Source: Hymenolepis diminuta
Taxonomy: Eukaryota > Platyhelminthes > Cestoda > Cyclophyllidea > Hymenolepididae
Assembly (NCBI GenBank): GCA_900708905.1
Contig: CAADRB010000066.1
Span: forward strand, 342,709-406,708
Direction of reading: 5' to 3'
Length of the DNA stretch: 64,000 nucleotides
In this document: piece after piece, positions 9,976-21,840 of the stretch
How the letters are laid out: each line of letters begins with the position of its first letter
Position numbering within the stretch: position 1 is the first letter of the stretch
Notes under the pieces: generated by a model
What the model saw: the letters and a program-made list of their open reading frames with translations, nothing else
Databases searched by the model: none
Told to the model about the DNA's origin: nothing
Position numbers and translations under genes: made by a program

Positions 9976-12237
9976 CCTTAGTCCTTAACACAACTAGGAT
10001 CTTTAGCTTAGATACAATGCTTTTCAAAGAATGCGAAGGAAATGAAAAATGGAATAATTTATTGCCTTTCGTGCTTTTTGATTTTTAATAAAGAATAAAA
10101 AATGATCCATTTAACCTTTTCGAAGACCCATTTTTAGCAAAAATAGCGAAATATCTGCCGCGACCTTTTAAAAACTTTCCTTTTACCTTAAAAGAAGAAT
10201 AAAAAATTTTTTAATTGACATATATAATATGAAGAACGTTCAACGTTTTTATTCAAGGGATAATAATGAGGCCTGGAAATACAACAGTTACTTAATGCAC
10301 GCGTTGGAATATTTTTCGGACTTTTGGTAAAAGCGTGCAGAGGAAACTTAAATGGGAGTATATAATCTTAATAAACATTGATTATTAAGAATCAGAAATT
10401 CTATACTTATGTACAAAGGATTTCGGAGGTTGATGTTTCCATGTAAATGGCACATATTTAAATACGAATTTACCGAAATTGGCTGCCATTAAAGGTTCCC
10501 GTGCTAGTGATAAAAGGTTATCACTTATCTCATATTTTAAAGTGTCTATATTTTCTAAAATTTTTTAACATTTCGGTTAATATAAATTTATTTTGGTTAG
10601 CATTTTTGCTCCACTGAAGTGATACAAATCTCAAAATACTTGAAACAATCGACTTCTTTTTCTTTGCCGAAAATAAAACCGATATTAGCCCGTCTAATTT
10701 AATATCACCTGGGACATTAAAAGAGAAACGCCTATGAAAATTTTTATGAATATACAGGTTCATTTAATGGTTCATAGACTCAAGATTTCGCAAACATAAG
10801 TCCATCATTCTCAAGAATATCATTTGTCATTAAGATATAAACAAAAGTCGGAAATTTTATAAATATTCAAGATCAGAGGAACCCCTTGGGAAAATATTCA
10901 CACTTTCACCATAATGCTTTATTAATTGCGAACACATTTCTGATTAATTTAAATCTTTCATGTACACTATAATGGCTTAACGGAACCTATTGACAAAGTA
11001 ATCCCTAATTTGCATATTGACCTCAGATTTCATTCAGGCTTCATTTAATCAAAAATTTGCAAAGATAATTGGGGGGTATTTATTAATTGGATCTTATCTG
11101 ATGAGCAGTAAATTTGCTTGTATGATATTATAGTCATTCATTTTGGCAAATATTGCGCGACATCGGAAATGATGGGATTTGATGTCTCTTTCGTTAATTG
11201 GATCTTCAACAATTACAGATAATTGCTGTCAAAGGCTTTCGACGCATGTAATTAGCTATTCAGATAAGGTTATCTATTTCCATTGTTCTGTAGTAAATTG
11301 ATTTTGCTGACTATAAAAATCTCCCTTAATTTAAAACAAATCGAATTACAAAAGGAAATTGCTTATTAATAAAAGTACGAATTCAGACTTAACTTTAAAT
11401 ACAAATTTTTACAGGAAGTCAAAGATGTTTAAAGGTTCCTCTCAGAGCTGCTTAACTACCAGTCTCATAAATTCCCAAAGTTAGGAATTTAAACACTTGT
11501 ATGTATTTAAATTTTGAAGTATGCATTTACAATGAAATGTCAAAAGACATCCATTAATATCGAGAAGTGCCATGGAGTTCCATAACGTTGACAAAGCAAA
11601 TACTCGACAAGATGATGACTTTTTTGAGGTCTTCTTGGAGTGTTGCTGACTGTTCTTTGATTGTTTAAACAACATTTGTAATTTCTCTAGCAAAATTTCT
11701 GACAAGGAAGATGTAGAGAATTTTTCAGTAGACTATTTCGTAATAATAAAGGATGATGGTAAAACCATAGTATCGCATAATTTGCCGAGACAGAAGTATG
11801 GATAAATTTTAGTTCTCGGAGTCATATGAGAACAACCTGTAATTGTAGCAAATAATATGCTTGGAAAAGTGGATGATCGTCATATTGAAGAACCTTGTGT
11901 CTATATGGCTGGGAAATATATCCGCATAAAATTAAGGATTCCGTTAATGGCGTTCAAAATACAAAAACACTTTCCAAATTAGAAGACCAATAATTGTGTT
12001 TAGTGCGGAGACAGGAGCAAAGTTTAAAGTTTTTTATTTATTAATGAAATTGGCTAAAATCCACTTCCTCGGACGGGAAAAAAGATGAGATTGAATAGTT
12101 AGTATTTCAAAAGTAAAACAAATGTTACTAATATAAAGTAATAATTTGATTAGTATTTTTTAGCTACAAATGGAGTTAGTCTTGTCACTCTAAATTATTT
12201 TTTTCTGTTAAAGGCCGAAAATGCTGCATGACCCTAC
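9976..12237. other. AT-rich intergenic DNA
   Basis: No gene or repeat is recognised. Two minus-strand open stretches (10530-10763, 11481-11705) are low-complexity or Lys/Ser-rich and lack splice context. Base composition matches the introns elsewhere in the window. Confidence 0.5.
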
Positions 12238-12642
12238 ATGATCGCAAGCATTCTGTATGATATTAATGTTGTAAAGATCACAGATTACAGCTCAATATTA
12301 CTTTTCTCGCAGTTTATAGAAATTAGCATAAAATTGGAACTTTTGGTAAAAAAGATCAACTGCATAGATATGAATTTTCACACAAACATTACAGTCACAG
12401 GTATTGTCCACATTACTATTGAGGATTCTGTGAACATTGTCAACTTCTTCCGAAGGTGTCGGAAGACTAACCTTGAAATAGCCTGACCTGTAATTTCAAT
12501 GTACCCTAAGTCAAGTGACGACAAAGAGCTGAATGCGTATGTTTTAAATTATGTAAAAATACTTCTTTTGCCGGATAGCAGGTTGCTATAGGCAACTGAT
12601 GTCAGTAAACACTTGACGATTAGAAATGATTGATTACCAATA

Positions 12643-12705
12643 AGATTTCGACTGCAGTATCCACAGACGGTCCAGGTGTATTTGTGGGTATTTGTTCACG
12701 GATAT
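12643..12705 (-). other. Possible short exon, minus strand
   Basis: On the minus strand an acceptor-like catctctttag is followed by an open stretch reading ISVNKYPQIHLDRLWILQS and a consensus-like donor GTAATC. The stretch is about 63 nt and somewhat richer in GC than its surroundings. It is too short for a function and no neighbouring exon in phase was found. Confidence 0.18.
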
Positions 12706-12719
12706 CTAAAGAGATGCGA

Positions 12720-15700
12720 ATCATCACGCCGAGATATCACTGGTGAGAAATGACTTGACGTCTAGCAAAGAAATGCTTTCTATATCAATCTAAATTATTT
12801 ATCAATAATTGGGGTAGTTTTTCGGCCAACTCTCAGTTGCATGGTCAATTTCATTTTTACGCTTTTACGGCATGTTAAACTTTAATAATGTTGCGTTGTA
12901 CACCAATTCTACAAAATGGAATTATAAAATTGTATTCAATTGTATGCAACACATTTCCCTTTAGATAAAATTAATTGAATAAAAATTTTTTTAACTTAAC
13001 GTCGAAATATATTAGGTTTTGTCTTCTCTGATGTCCATATAAGCCAATAGCGGTAAAATATGTACGTAGATATATTGCAGGACATTCGGAAATCTGCATT
13101 AGACAATTAACATCACTTTCCTCCAGGCTGATTTGTTTTTAAAATTTTGTTTCTTTTCAGCCCACAACATGATTATTTTAACTAATTTCTTTTTGCTAGT
13201 AAAATTAGTGATGCATTTGAATACATTAGCTAGGGTAACATTTTTTAATGTTGGTCGGAATATGGGTAGAAGTAGGAAATGGCTTAGTGAATTATCAGTC
13301 TTACTGTTTGGACAAAGAAGTATCGTGCTTTTCGTATTCTAATAAGTAGTTTGCAGCAGTTGAGTAAACTAATTTCCTTAGGTTATAATTTGAATCCTGT
13401 GTACGTAAATGAACTTGCATCCAAAATATTTAAAATTTATTAAATCATCTAAATTAATTTGTGGCCTCCCATTCTAACCTAATTTACTTGTGTCTTCTTG
13501 CAGTCAAGAGAAAGGAGAGAATTTGAAAGCTTTTTTCAAGGTGGACAATCTTTTCTTCTCTTGATGCCAAAGTGCAGCTCATGTGGCACATCAGTATCAA
13601 CTCAACCTTTCTTCACTGAACAATTTTTCCTTCCTAGCATCTCGTTTCAATATTAAAGACTCTCAGTGATCTGATCGTTGTTGGTCCGATGCCATTAATT
13701 TGCTAAATTAGCCCAATTTGACTACTTGATTATCTCCCAGTCCGTCTGTCACAAATAAACTCTTTTTGATCCTCAATTATATATATTATTCATTTTTGTC
13801 AGTCATTTTAATCAGCTCACTAATGCTTCAGAAAACTACAGCCTTACAACTTTCTGTCTATTCTGTCGCATGTTTTTGGATTTACATAAACCTTTTCTTC
13901 CAACTCTATTCCTCCTTCCTCTCACTTCTAATAGTCGACTTTGCCTAGTCAAACACATGCAATATATAATTTAATATGGTATAATTTATTATTTATATTT
14001 TGTCTTTGATTGAATTTATTTGCCCTAAGTATCGCTGTGAACGTCTATTTCCACAATCTTATTTTACCACATTCATGGCTAACAACCGTTTAAGTGTGTT
14101 TAATATCCCCACCTCTAAACAAATCATGAGCAACAACTTAATTGAACAAACTCGTTAGAATCATTTTCTATTAGAATAATTCCTTTTAGATGGGACGATT
14201 AAGATTAATCATATTGATAATAACATAATTTTTAAATTTTATTCCAAATTAAGATGACAATGAATGCAATTAGTTCCATTTAAAGGTTTTGTCAACAACT
14301 GACTTTCTGTGACAAATTTGCTTACTGCCAAATTGAAAACAAATTAAAACTTTGAAAAATGGGTGTAATGTTCGAAATTCCATTAAAATTTTGTGATTTG
14401 ACACGCATTCATTCAAAGTCTAGGAGAAGGAACGAGAACAAGAAAGAGAAAGAAGTGGGGAGGTGGCCTTGAGTGACAAAAACATAAGTCCGACTGGCGT
14501 TAAAGAAAATTTTTAATTTAATTATTCCACTTCGTTAATTCGCTAAATTAAATGTCACCCATTTGATTGGTTAGATTATTCTATACTCGTTTTTTTGTTC
14601 ACTTTAGAAATGGTAATTTTGGAATACAAATGTGACACCAATTAATATACATATATATATATACATTTTGGAATATATATTTTAAATCGCAGTAATTTCA
14701 TGACGTAGTATGATGTAGAAGATAATTCAAATGATTAATTTAATCGAGAAGAATGTTGTTGGTTTTAAGTTGAAAGCAGATACACATAATTGCTACTTTA
14801 ATATTTAAAAGTGTAACCGCAGGTGGGAAAGTATTTTTCGATCTTATAAACATGAGCAGGTGGAAATGGAAAGTTTCTGCTTTCACGTAAGACCATAGAT
14901 ACGATAAAATTAACTGAGCATAAATCATCAACTATTAAAAATTCACTTCCAGTCCAATTTCCCATAATAATAATATTCCCAAATGTCTCCAATTATTACG
15001 CAGTTACCACAAGAGATTTATTAATTTTAACATAAGCCATATATAAATACATACGAGTCGTCTCCATTAATGTTTCGTGGTCAAAAACCGCCCCAACTTA
15101 TTGCATCATATATCTCAAATACCAGTCAAGCTGTCAGGAGCGTTGTGAGTTTCCGTATTGAAAAAGGGTGATATACGATCTTGAGACAGACTTTGAAATT
15201 TGATTATCCCGAGGCGAAACAACTCCATAGCTTTGAGCGTTGTTAGTCGACTGTCTATTAAATTCAAATCCTTGATTCAGTCTCTTCTTAACAGTATAGA
15301 TACATTTTGTTGATGCAAAAGTTTAGAGTTACAGAAACATTTTATTTAGTATTTTGGGAGCAAGACTCTTAGGGTAATATTAGCATAAAATATATATGTA
15401 TTTTCAATGTTCTTATTCAAAGTATCCTCAAATGTCAGGTTCAAACTATGTCCACTCTTCGTCTTGCACAAAGTGACCAACTACCGAATTTTAACTTTCA
15501 TTTGCCGTCTGAAAGATTTAAATTTAAAAAACGTATAAATCAATCTCTTCTTATTTGGGACTTTATGAGTATCTTTTTAAATTTGCAAAACGCTAAATTT
15601 TGAATTAATTAATAACGATGAATTGCAATCATATTCATTTCCCAATTTTGTTCGACCAAGATATAAAAACCGAAGTAAATTTCATTATTGAATTAATTTG

Positions 15701-15830
15701 TTCAAAGTGTACTTTCCCTAGTCTAATAAAAAATGTAAGTTATAAGAAACCTTTATTAAATATTTCTTTAGTATTATGCTATACGTTTGAAATAATGTAA
15801 ATTCTATCTTATTTGAATTTGAGCCGTAAC
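12720..15830. other. Intergenic DNA with pyrimidine-rich tract and a TA microsatellite
   Basis: The plus strand is C/T-rich from about 13490 to 13950, similar in style to 60-480, 36050-36200 and 55870-56170. A short (AT)n run lies at about 14645-14665. A minus-strand 64-codon open stretch at 14798-14992 reads protein-like (NWTGSEFLIVDDLCSV) but lacks clear splice sites. No gene is supported. Confidence 0.45.
15128..15142 (+). repeat. Repeat B, copy 1
   Basis: The 15-base block AAGCTGTCAGGAGCG occurs here and again at 55220-55234, followed in both by a GTG-rich stretch and a loosely similar tail (gggtgatatacgat against gggcgatttaaaat). A 15-mer shared at two places in 64 kb is unlikely by chance, so this is probably a remnant of a dispersed element. 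Confidence 0.4.
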
Positions 15831-15855
15831 GATGTGATGCGAATCAGATAGCTGT

Positions 15856-15975
15856 ATGCAAATGTTTTCGATACGGAAAGTAACCCTCTTGCTCTGTCAA
15901 CAGTACAACAGCTTCTCAGACGTAGTGATCAACGAACACCTCTCGCGTCCCGGTTATTTTTAGTCTTATAAAAGG
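15856..15975 (+). promoter_or_regulatory. Candidate promoter: octamer plus TATA box
   Basis: An ATGCAAAT octamer at 15856-15863 and a canonical TATAAAAGG at 15967-15975 lie about 100 bases apart in a locally GC-richer segment (ctctcgcgtcccgg). Transcription would start near 15997. The first downstream ATG opens a 19-codon frame. The next, at 16065, opens 64 codons (MLRIFLISWTETSYPF start) without a known domain. It could be a real promoter or chance, since no gene downstream is confirmed. Confidence 0.3.
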
Positions 15976-16064
15976 CAAAGATGGTTGAAACACTACGTTG
16001 CAGAACGTCATCCATAATTTCAATAACGTATTCTATGTGAGCCTCTACAAAAGATCGTCTGATA

Positions 16065-16259
16065 ATGCTGCGTATATTCCTAATCTCATGGACTGAAACT
16101 TCCTATCCTTTTCGAGGCTCTTTCATCTTTGCTGTAGCTTTGAATCCGCTGTTACAAATAGTTCACTGTAAAGTACCTTCATTATTAATAAACAGATACG
16201 CTAATGGTAAATGCTTCGATATTTATTTTGCCAAAATTATATTATATCGGAAATACTAA
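16065..16259 (+). CDS. Small hypothetical ORF downstream of TATA candidate
   Basis: A 64-codon ATG frame about 70 bases downstream of the predicted start of transcription from the TATA box at 15967. The N-terminus is hydrophobic (MLRIFLISW, later FIFAVALNPLL), which could mimic a signal anchor. No motif is recognised, codon composition is AT-driven in the second half, and no polyadenylation signal is obvious. It is listed because of its promoter context only. Confidence 0.18.
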   Translation: MLRIFLISWTETSYPFRGSFIFAVALNPLLQIVHCKVPSLLINRYANGKCFDIYFAKIILYRKY

Positions 16260-17759
16260 ATTTATTAAAAATGCGACGTTAGCATTATTAAACTTCAAAA
16301 TTAAACATATTTGCACTTTTATTTGCGTTTTACTGAGAATGTAACGGTATTAAACTGTCTAAGTGGAACACTTTTAAAAGTACAGGATTGGAATTTTAAG
16401 CTACTACTTCGAGGCAGTAATAAATGTTAATATCGAACTTATGGCCGAATATTTCGATTCCAAAATTAATGTGACTGCAAGTTAAAGAATAGAATAGCTA
16501 TAAAACTTCAAGGGCGAATATTGCTTTGTTTAAAACAATATGCGTCTATTATTAAACAGTGTTTATGTGACGCTGAATTCGCATTTTCTAAATCGTGGTG
16601 TTTCCGAACGCTATTAAAAAGAAAGTGAATTAAGTCTTCGCTGAAGATAACCTTTTGTGAAGGCACATTTAAATTTATAAAACTATTAAATTAAATTTTT
16701 ATTAAATTTATCTCTGAACGTATTTTACATCCACGAACACTGAATACTCAGCGACCTTTTGGTATATTTCATGATAGCTGTCTGTCTTAACCCTGTGTCC
16801 TTCTCCAATATGTATTCATTTCCCATGTCAGATCGAAAAGTTCTAAAGCTTTTTATCATGGGAAAGCACTCATATACTCAGGAGAAAATTTACTAAACAG
16901 AAATATGTTTAATGTTGAGGTGGTGTATTTAAATAGCAAAGGTTGGCGTTTATGGTGATCAGTCTATAACCTACGGTGAAAATATAATAAATTTCATTTT
17001 ACTCTTTCCTGACGTATTCAGTTCTTATTAGATCTAAAGTGGTGTATTTTGGAATAGGTCCTTAGACAGTTTCATACGTGATATAGTTGACATTCAATTT
17101 TGAATGAGAAAATACTAAACTGGTACTGCAGTAGGAAATTTATTTCTTTTCTCTTGTTGTGACTGATGAAAGTTGTAAATTAGAAAGATCAAACCAATCT
17201 GAATCTACTCCATGTTAGTCGCATTGACCCCAGGAAAACGACGAGGAACTTTAAACAAACACCGAATCTAAGTGATTGATGATTCATGTAAAACCTCTGC
17301 CAAAAATTATTGTCTCATTAAAAGACTAGTACATGATGTGCGTAGGTGTAGAAGACCGGGTTATATGGTTGTCCAGATAGTATCCACTTAAGTTCTGTGA
17401 ACAGCAAGCGGGTTGATGCTGCCTAGTCAACCACCTGTATCGTGAGATCAACAAATTAATATACCTGTAACAAAATTTGCTATAGATCTCATTAAGAAGA
17501 CAAGGCGATCAAATGAGTGAATAGGGCGGAAGGAAATCCAACTTGTAAAAGCAGTTGGCCTGATGATTTTGAAGCTTGGATAAAGTAGAATTCCCTGATT
17601 CTCCGAATACCGAATCTACAGTTTAAATACTTCTTCTTAAGAGAAAACACTCTCTGCAAACTTTAACTCCGCATGATTTTGGTTGTCTTCCATGATAAAA
17701 AATTTTAATGCTTCATCATCTCGACAAGGAACTAAGTAAATATCAAATCTTCGTAAGTG
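16260..17759. other. Intergenic DNA
   Basis: No gene is recognised. Positions 17190-17640 are slightly richer in GC and contain CpG, but all frames are interrupted. This could be an old inactive insertion, with no terminal repeats seen. Confidence 0.4.
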
Positions 17760-17765
17760 TTTATT
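17760..17765 (-). promoter_or_regulatory. Polyadenylation signal (minus) for ORF at 17826
   Basis: The plus strand reads tttatt, which is AATAAA on the minus strand, about 60 bases beyond the TAA that ends the 17826-18086 ORF. Spacing is appropriate for a terminal exon. Confidence 0.35.
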
Positions 17766-17825
17766 GTATTATGACTTAGAGCACACAGTAAAACGAGGAA
17801 AATTATATAAAATAAAGTTAATTTC

Positions 17826-18086
17826 TTATTGGAAGACATATTGAAGTTTTAGTGAGGCACCATGAAAAGCACAAAAAATACATGCAGAAGGACCGTTTAC
17901 TGATGAGAAAAACAGATAATATGCAGTAGCGTTTGTGTCGATAGCGCATTGATCACCGCGTTCGTCTGCCGTTCCAGAGTTCACAGGTACGATTCTTACC
18001 GGTAAATACCCATTGAATGGAATAGGCAAACGTACTTGGTCACTATAGAGGTTGACAGAATTCGAGCCTCTCACCAAAGAGACCAT
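17826..18086 (-). CDS. Uncharacterised ORF, probably a terminal exon
   Basis: An 86-codon minus-strand frame with clearly protein-like composition and raised GC. It includes VRGSNSVNLYSDQVRLPIPF, NGYLPVRIVPVNSGTADERG and YYLFFSSVNGPSACIFCAF, then a short tail and TAA. An in-frame stop lies three codons above the ATG, next to an AG (gagagtag), so it may be a spliced terminal exon or a complete small ORF. An AATAAA follows at appropriate distance. A consensus-like donor (GTAAGAA) occurs inside, so the 3' half could be intronic in another model. I recognise no family. A gene fragment or a transposon or capsid-like remnant cannot be excluded. Confidence 0.4.
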   Translation of the reverse strand: MVSLVRGSNSVNLYSDQVRLPIPFNGYLPVRIVPVNSGTADERGDQCAIDTNATAYYLFFSSVNGPSACIFCAFHGASLKLQYVFQ

Positions 18087-19280
18087 ATGATGCTACTCTC
18101 AATTCAAGTAGAGCTTTGGAAACCACTTTTCTTTATGGGCTTTGGAATTATAAATATATAGTGCATAGTAACATGGATAAGTAATACTAGTTTTTTTAAT
18201 GCAAATTGTAATGTCACAACGTATTGTCTCATCTAATAAAGCCAGTCTGGTCTCCACACTATTTGTTATTTTGATAATTTGGCCCCCATAGTGACTTGTC
18301 TTTCCTAGAATAATTGACCTTTAGGCTTTTAAACGTTTGTAATAACCACTGATTAGATTCATTTAGTAAATGAAATGAGATATATCTTGTTATCTATCAC
18401 CTGTTGGGTTATGACTATGGGAATCCTAAGACAAGATGAATAAGCAACCATTATATAAAAGTTATTAACTCTCAAAGGCCATCTTATATATGATCGATTT
18501 CAATGAATATCCTTATAAGCATTTAATAATCTATTTGTTTTGTGTTGTATAATTTTTGTTCACTTTGTATAAAAGTCTTAAAATAGCATACAAGACGATT
18601 TTTATTTGGTATTTTTAGGGCAGAATGGGAGAGGTTCCAAATACAGAATCTTATTTCCAAAGTTGCCTCATTCTTTGTACTGAATATGGCAAAAGGAAGT
18701 AAAAAGTAGGTTGTTTTCCTCAAAAGCTACCTAAAAATAAGAAATAAGCTAATGTATCAAAATTGTTTTTAGAGAAAAACAAAACAATTTGGTTAAAATC
18801 TGAAGAAATTTCACCAACAAGAAAAAGGCATTTCAATGGAGAGAGCTATTGAGGCAAACTTAATTTAAATGGAAGTTATTTTGCCAAGTATGAAAAAGAA
18901 GCAATTTTTAATAAATTATTTTTATTTATCTGTATTTGAGCAATTTATGAGCAAATTATCCACTAACTTGCACTTTATTTAAAGAAAATTTATTTCTTGA
19001 ATGAATACATTTCTGCACCAGAATGCTCTAAAAGGAATTATTCTTAAGAGTTTAATTATGTGGAATAGTGATTTTGCAAAGCAACAGATTTGTGGATAAA
19101 AAGATAAACACGAATCACTTCTTATCATATACCTTAAATAGCACTTTTATAGCAATCTGTTTCAAATAGATTCTAAATAAAATTGCATCAAGGTTGATTA
19201 CTGCAAGTTATAGACATCAAAGAGCTTGTTAATAGGAATGAATCTGATCTTTTATAACTAGCCAGATAAAATTTCACGTC
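18087..19280. other. Intergenic DNA
   Basis: AT-rich, no recognised gene. A minus-strand 66-codon open stretch (18523-18723) has no splice context. Confidence 0.45.
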
Positions 19281-19553
19281 TTGTATATAGTCGATGTTGT
19301 TTACAAAACCGCATCTAATTTTCCTGAAAGTTCTGATAGTTTACAGCTCTCGGATATAATGCTTTTGCCCGGATTTCACACTTTACTGGCGGATGCATAT
19401 TATCTTATATTGCTTCAAATCCATCGTAAAAGGGCTATTGAAATAATGCATTTCAAGCCAATCCTATTTATTGCATTTGATTATTTGGATTTAAGTGTTA
19501 TGGATAAATTAAATAAACTTACTCACTTATTCAAGAACCAGCAGCGAGTATAA
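19281..19553 (+). other. Long open stretch, exon-like, unrecognised
   Basis: Ninety codons open on the plus strand, with balanced composition (LQLSDIMLLPGFHTLL, then IHRKRAIEIMHFKPILF, ending FKNQQRV). An acceptor-like gttctgatagtttacag precedes CTCTCGG inside the frame, and GTATAA near the end could be a donor. No domain is recognised and no neighbouring exon in phase was found. It may be an exon, a decayed transposon ORF, or chance. Confidence 0.25.
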
Positions 19554-21651
19554 CATGATCTGAATTTGATCTTCTTTAATAACTTTTAATTTACGGATAT
19601 GTATTAATACCTATGTTTGTGTAAAATCGACTGGGAGTGCTATTAACTGCAAGAGTGTCTAAAATATACCGGCGAAGATTTGAAGCTAAATAAACTGTCT
19701 ATAGACGCGGTAAAATGGAGGTCACAAGTATATCGCAATGTGAGCAAATTGAATATGTTGATTCAAATATTCAACTTTCATCTGAGAAACTGAAGAGATT
19801 TTCGATTGATCGAATGGAATGAATTACATTTCCATATTAATATTTACTCGGGAAATTGATTATCTTGTAGTCTTGGTCTAGTTGATGATCACTCATGTAT
19901 CTTATTAATCAAATTACTCAAATTTATTTAGCGATATTCATTTCTAGTTCAAATAAGTTTACCCTACTTTTTTATTCCTGTGATATTATCTAGTCTGACG
20001 TCATTATACTTAATCATGTACCACATTAATGATTAATAAATTTGTAACAAGATGATCCTGTTATTTAACCATAATCACCCAACAAAAACAAAATCAATTT
20101 TGATACTAAGCATCCAGACGAGAGTTCTCTCAAATAATGCAAAGTCAAGAGTTAACTAAAAGAACCATTTTTTTTAGAGGTAAAAAGACGACAAAATGGC
20201 GGCTTGAGGGAGAGCGCATACTAAAAAGGATGAATGATAATAGGGTGTTCATGAAGTGAGCGTAAATAAAATAATCGTATTTAGGGATAGATGGAATATC
20301 CAAGTGCCTATTCTTCAGCAAATTTGACGACCATGATAATTAACTATCCTCATATATACACAACATACAAGCGTCAGCATGTGTGGTTATGTTCAGCTTT
20401 GATTGCTGGTCTTGTAAAATTTCTAACTATAATAATACATGTATATAAGTAGTTGATAACACGCTTGAGCTTCCAACCCACGCATTTTATAAAGGCTTTT
20501 AAATATAACTTCACTGTTAATTTGTAGCATTAAACAATGAAGGTATTCCAAAGTTATTATCATATGTAAGCAAAGGGATAATCAAATTGTATTTCAGAGA
20601 ATGGAAACAATGTTGATGACACTTATGGTCAAAATTACTCTATTCATATAACTCCATCATTGTCACCGCTTTTAGCATTCAATTGTAAATTTCCACGGAA
20701 GTGTGAGAAATGCTGGAATGGCCATAAAACAGTTGGCTATAAAATCTAAGCTACAATGCCACACTAAGATCTTAAGCTATGAAACATAAAATATACCCTG
20801 GTATTTCTCCTGTGCTAAAAGAAGGCGATGTTTCCGGCTACTCTAACGAATGCAATTGCATCAAATTCTAGATTTGCAACAATTTTATGATATTAATTTA
20901 CTAAATTTTATGAATACATGCAATTTACTTTACTTTCATGGATAAGAGAACAGGAATAAATACAAAGCAATTTATTAAAAGCTTGTTCTTTTCAGTGTCG
21001 CATAGTTTGTTCAGTGGTCTCCGTCGTAAGCTTGAGGGGTACTGACATTTCAAAAATCTTAATAAACTACTTAAATAACTCTTTATATGAGTAGCATTTA
21101 AACCAATGAACAATATTGTCCTCTATAGACCAACTTATGAAAAGAATACAGGGATTCTTTCGATTCACTCAATACTTATTCTAATGTGACTATCAGTCAT
21201 TTATATAATGGCTTGTTAACTTATCTCCGATGTATAAGTCAGTTAATATATTTAAAAGAATATTTGTTGGATTAATGATATTATGTTTATTTATTTATTA
21301 TAATAATATATAAGTATATATTTAAATATTTATAAATATAAATTTATATATTTACTTTAAGAGTTTGTTAATTATTTCAATTTTTAATGCAAGTTGCCAG
21401 TGTATTTGAAACATTTAGCCAATTAATGTACAGTTTTAGTTAAACTTTCAAAAAATATCCATTTAGGTAGTGATGATCGTCGTAAATCCTGGACCACCGT
21501 AAGAAAGGAATGTTTTTTCCACGTATTTTGGTTTTTGAACTGATAAATTTAAATAAATTAAGTTGTCAAATACCTCTTTGAGAGTTAATCATTTAACAAG
21601 ATAGAAAACTCGAATTATTTTATTTATAAAATAGGAGTGAATATTATTAAC
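19554..21651. other. Intergenic DNA, AT-rich
   Basis: No gene is recognised. Positions 21270-21350 are almost pure A+T (tatatttaaatatttataaata). Isolated short frames have no support. Confidence 0.5.
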
Positions 21652-21770
21652 CTAACCGGAATAAGAAAAAAATAAAATTCCGTTTATTATGAAATCGAAA
21701 CACCCAGATTCTTGACGGCAATCTTGACATTTTCGACATGAGCCCGTCTGGCCTTCGACTCTCGACTTAC

Positions 21771-21809
21771 GAATCCCAGTTTGAATTTCGTCTACCGCAT
21801 GATTGTAAT
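21771..21809 (-). other. Possible short exon with consensus donor
   Basis: On the minus strand a GTAAGT donor follows GGGATTC at 21771, and TTGTTGTCAG precedes 21809. The enclosed 39 bases lie in a 62-codon open frame (21840-21652) reading GELLSDYNHAVDEIQTGI. The frame continues past the donor into a Cys-rich SCRKCQDCRQESGC. Either the short exon or the full frame could be real. Neither is recognised. Confidence 0.22.
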
Positions 21810-21840
21810 CTGACAACAATTCACCCTTAATCAGGAGCAA

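Noticed and set aside
14645..14665. TA microsatellite as a functional element
   Set aside because: A short simple repeat of a kind expected in AT-rich DNA.
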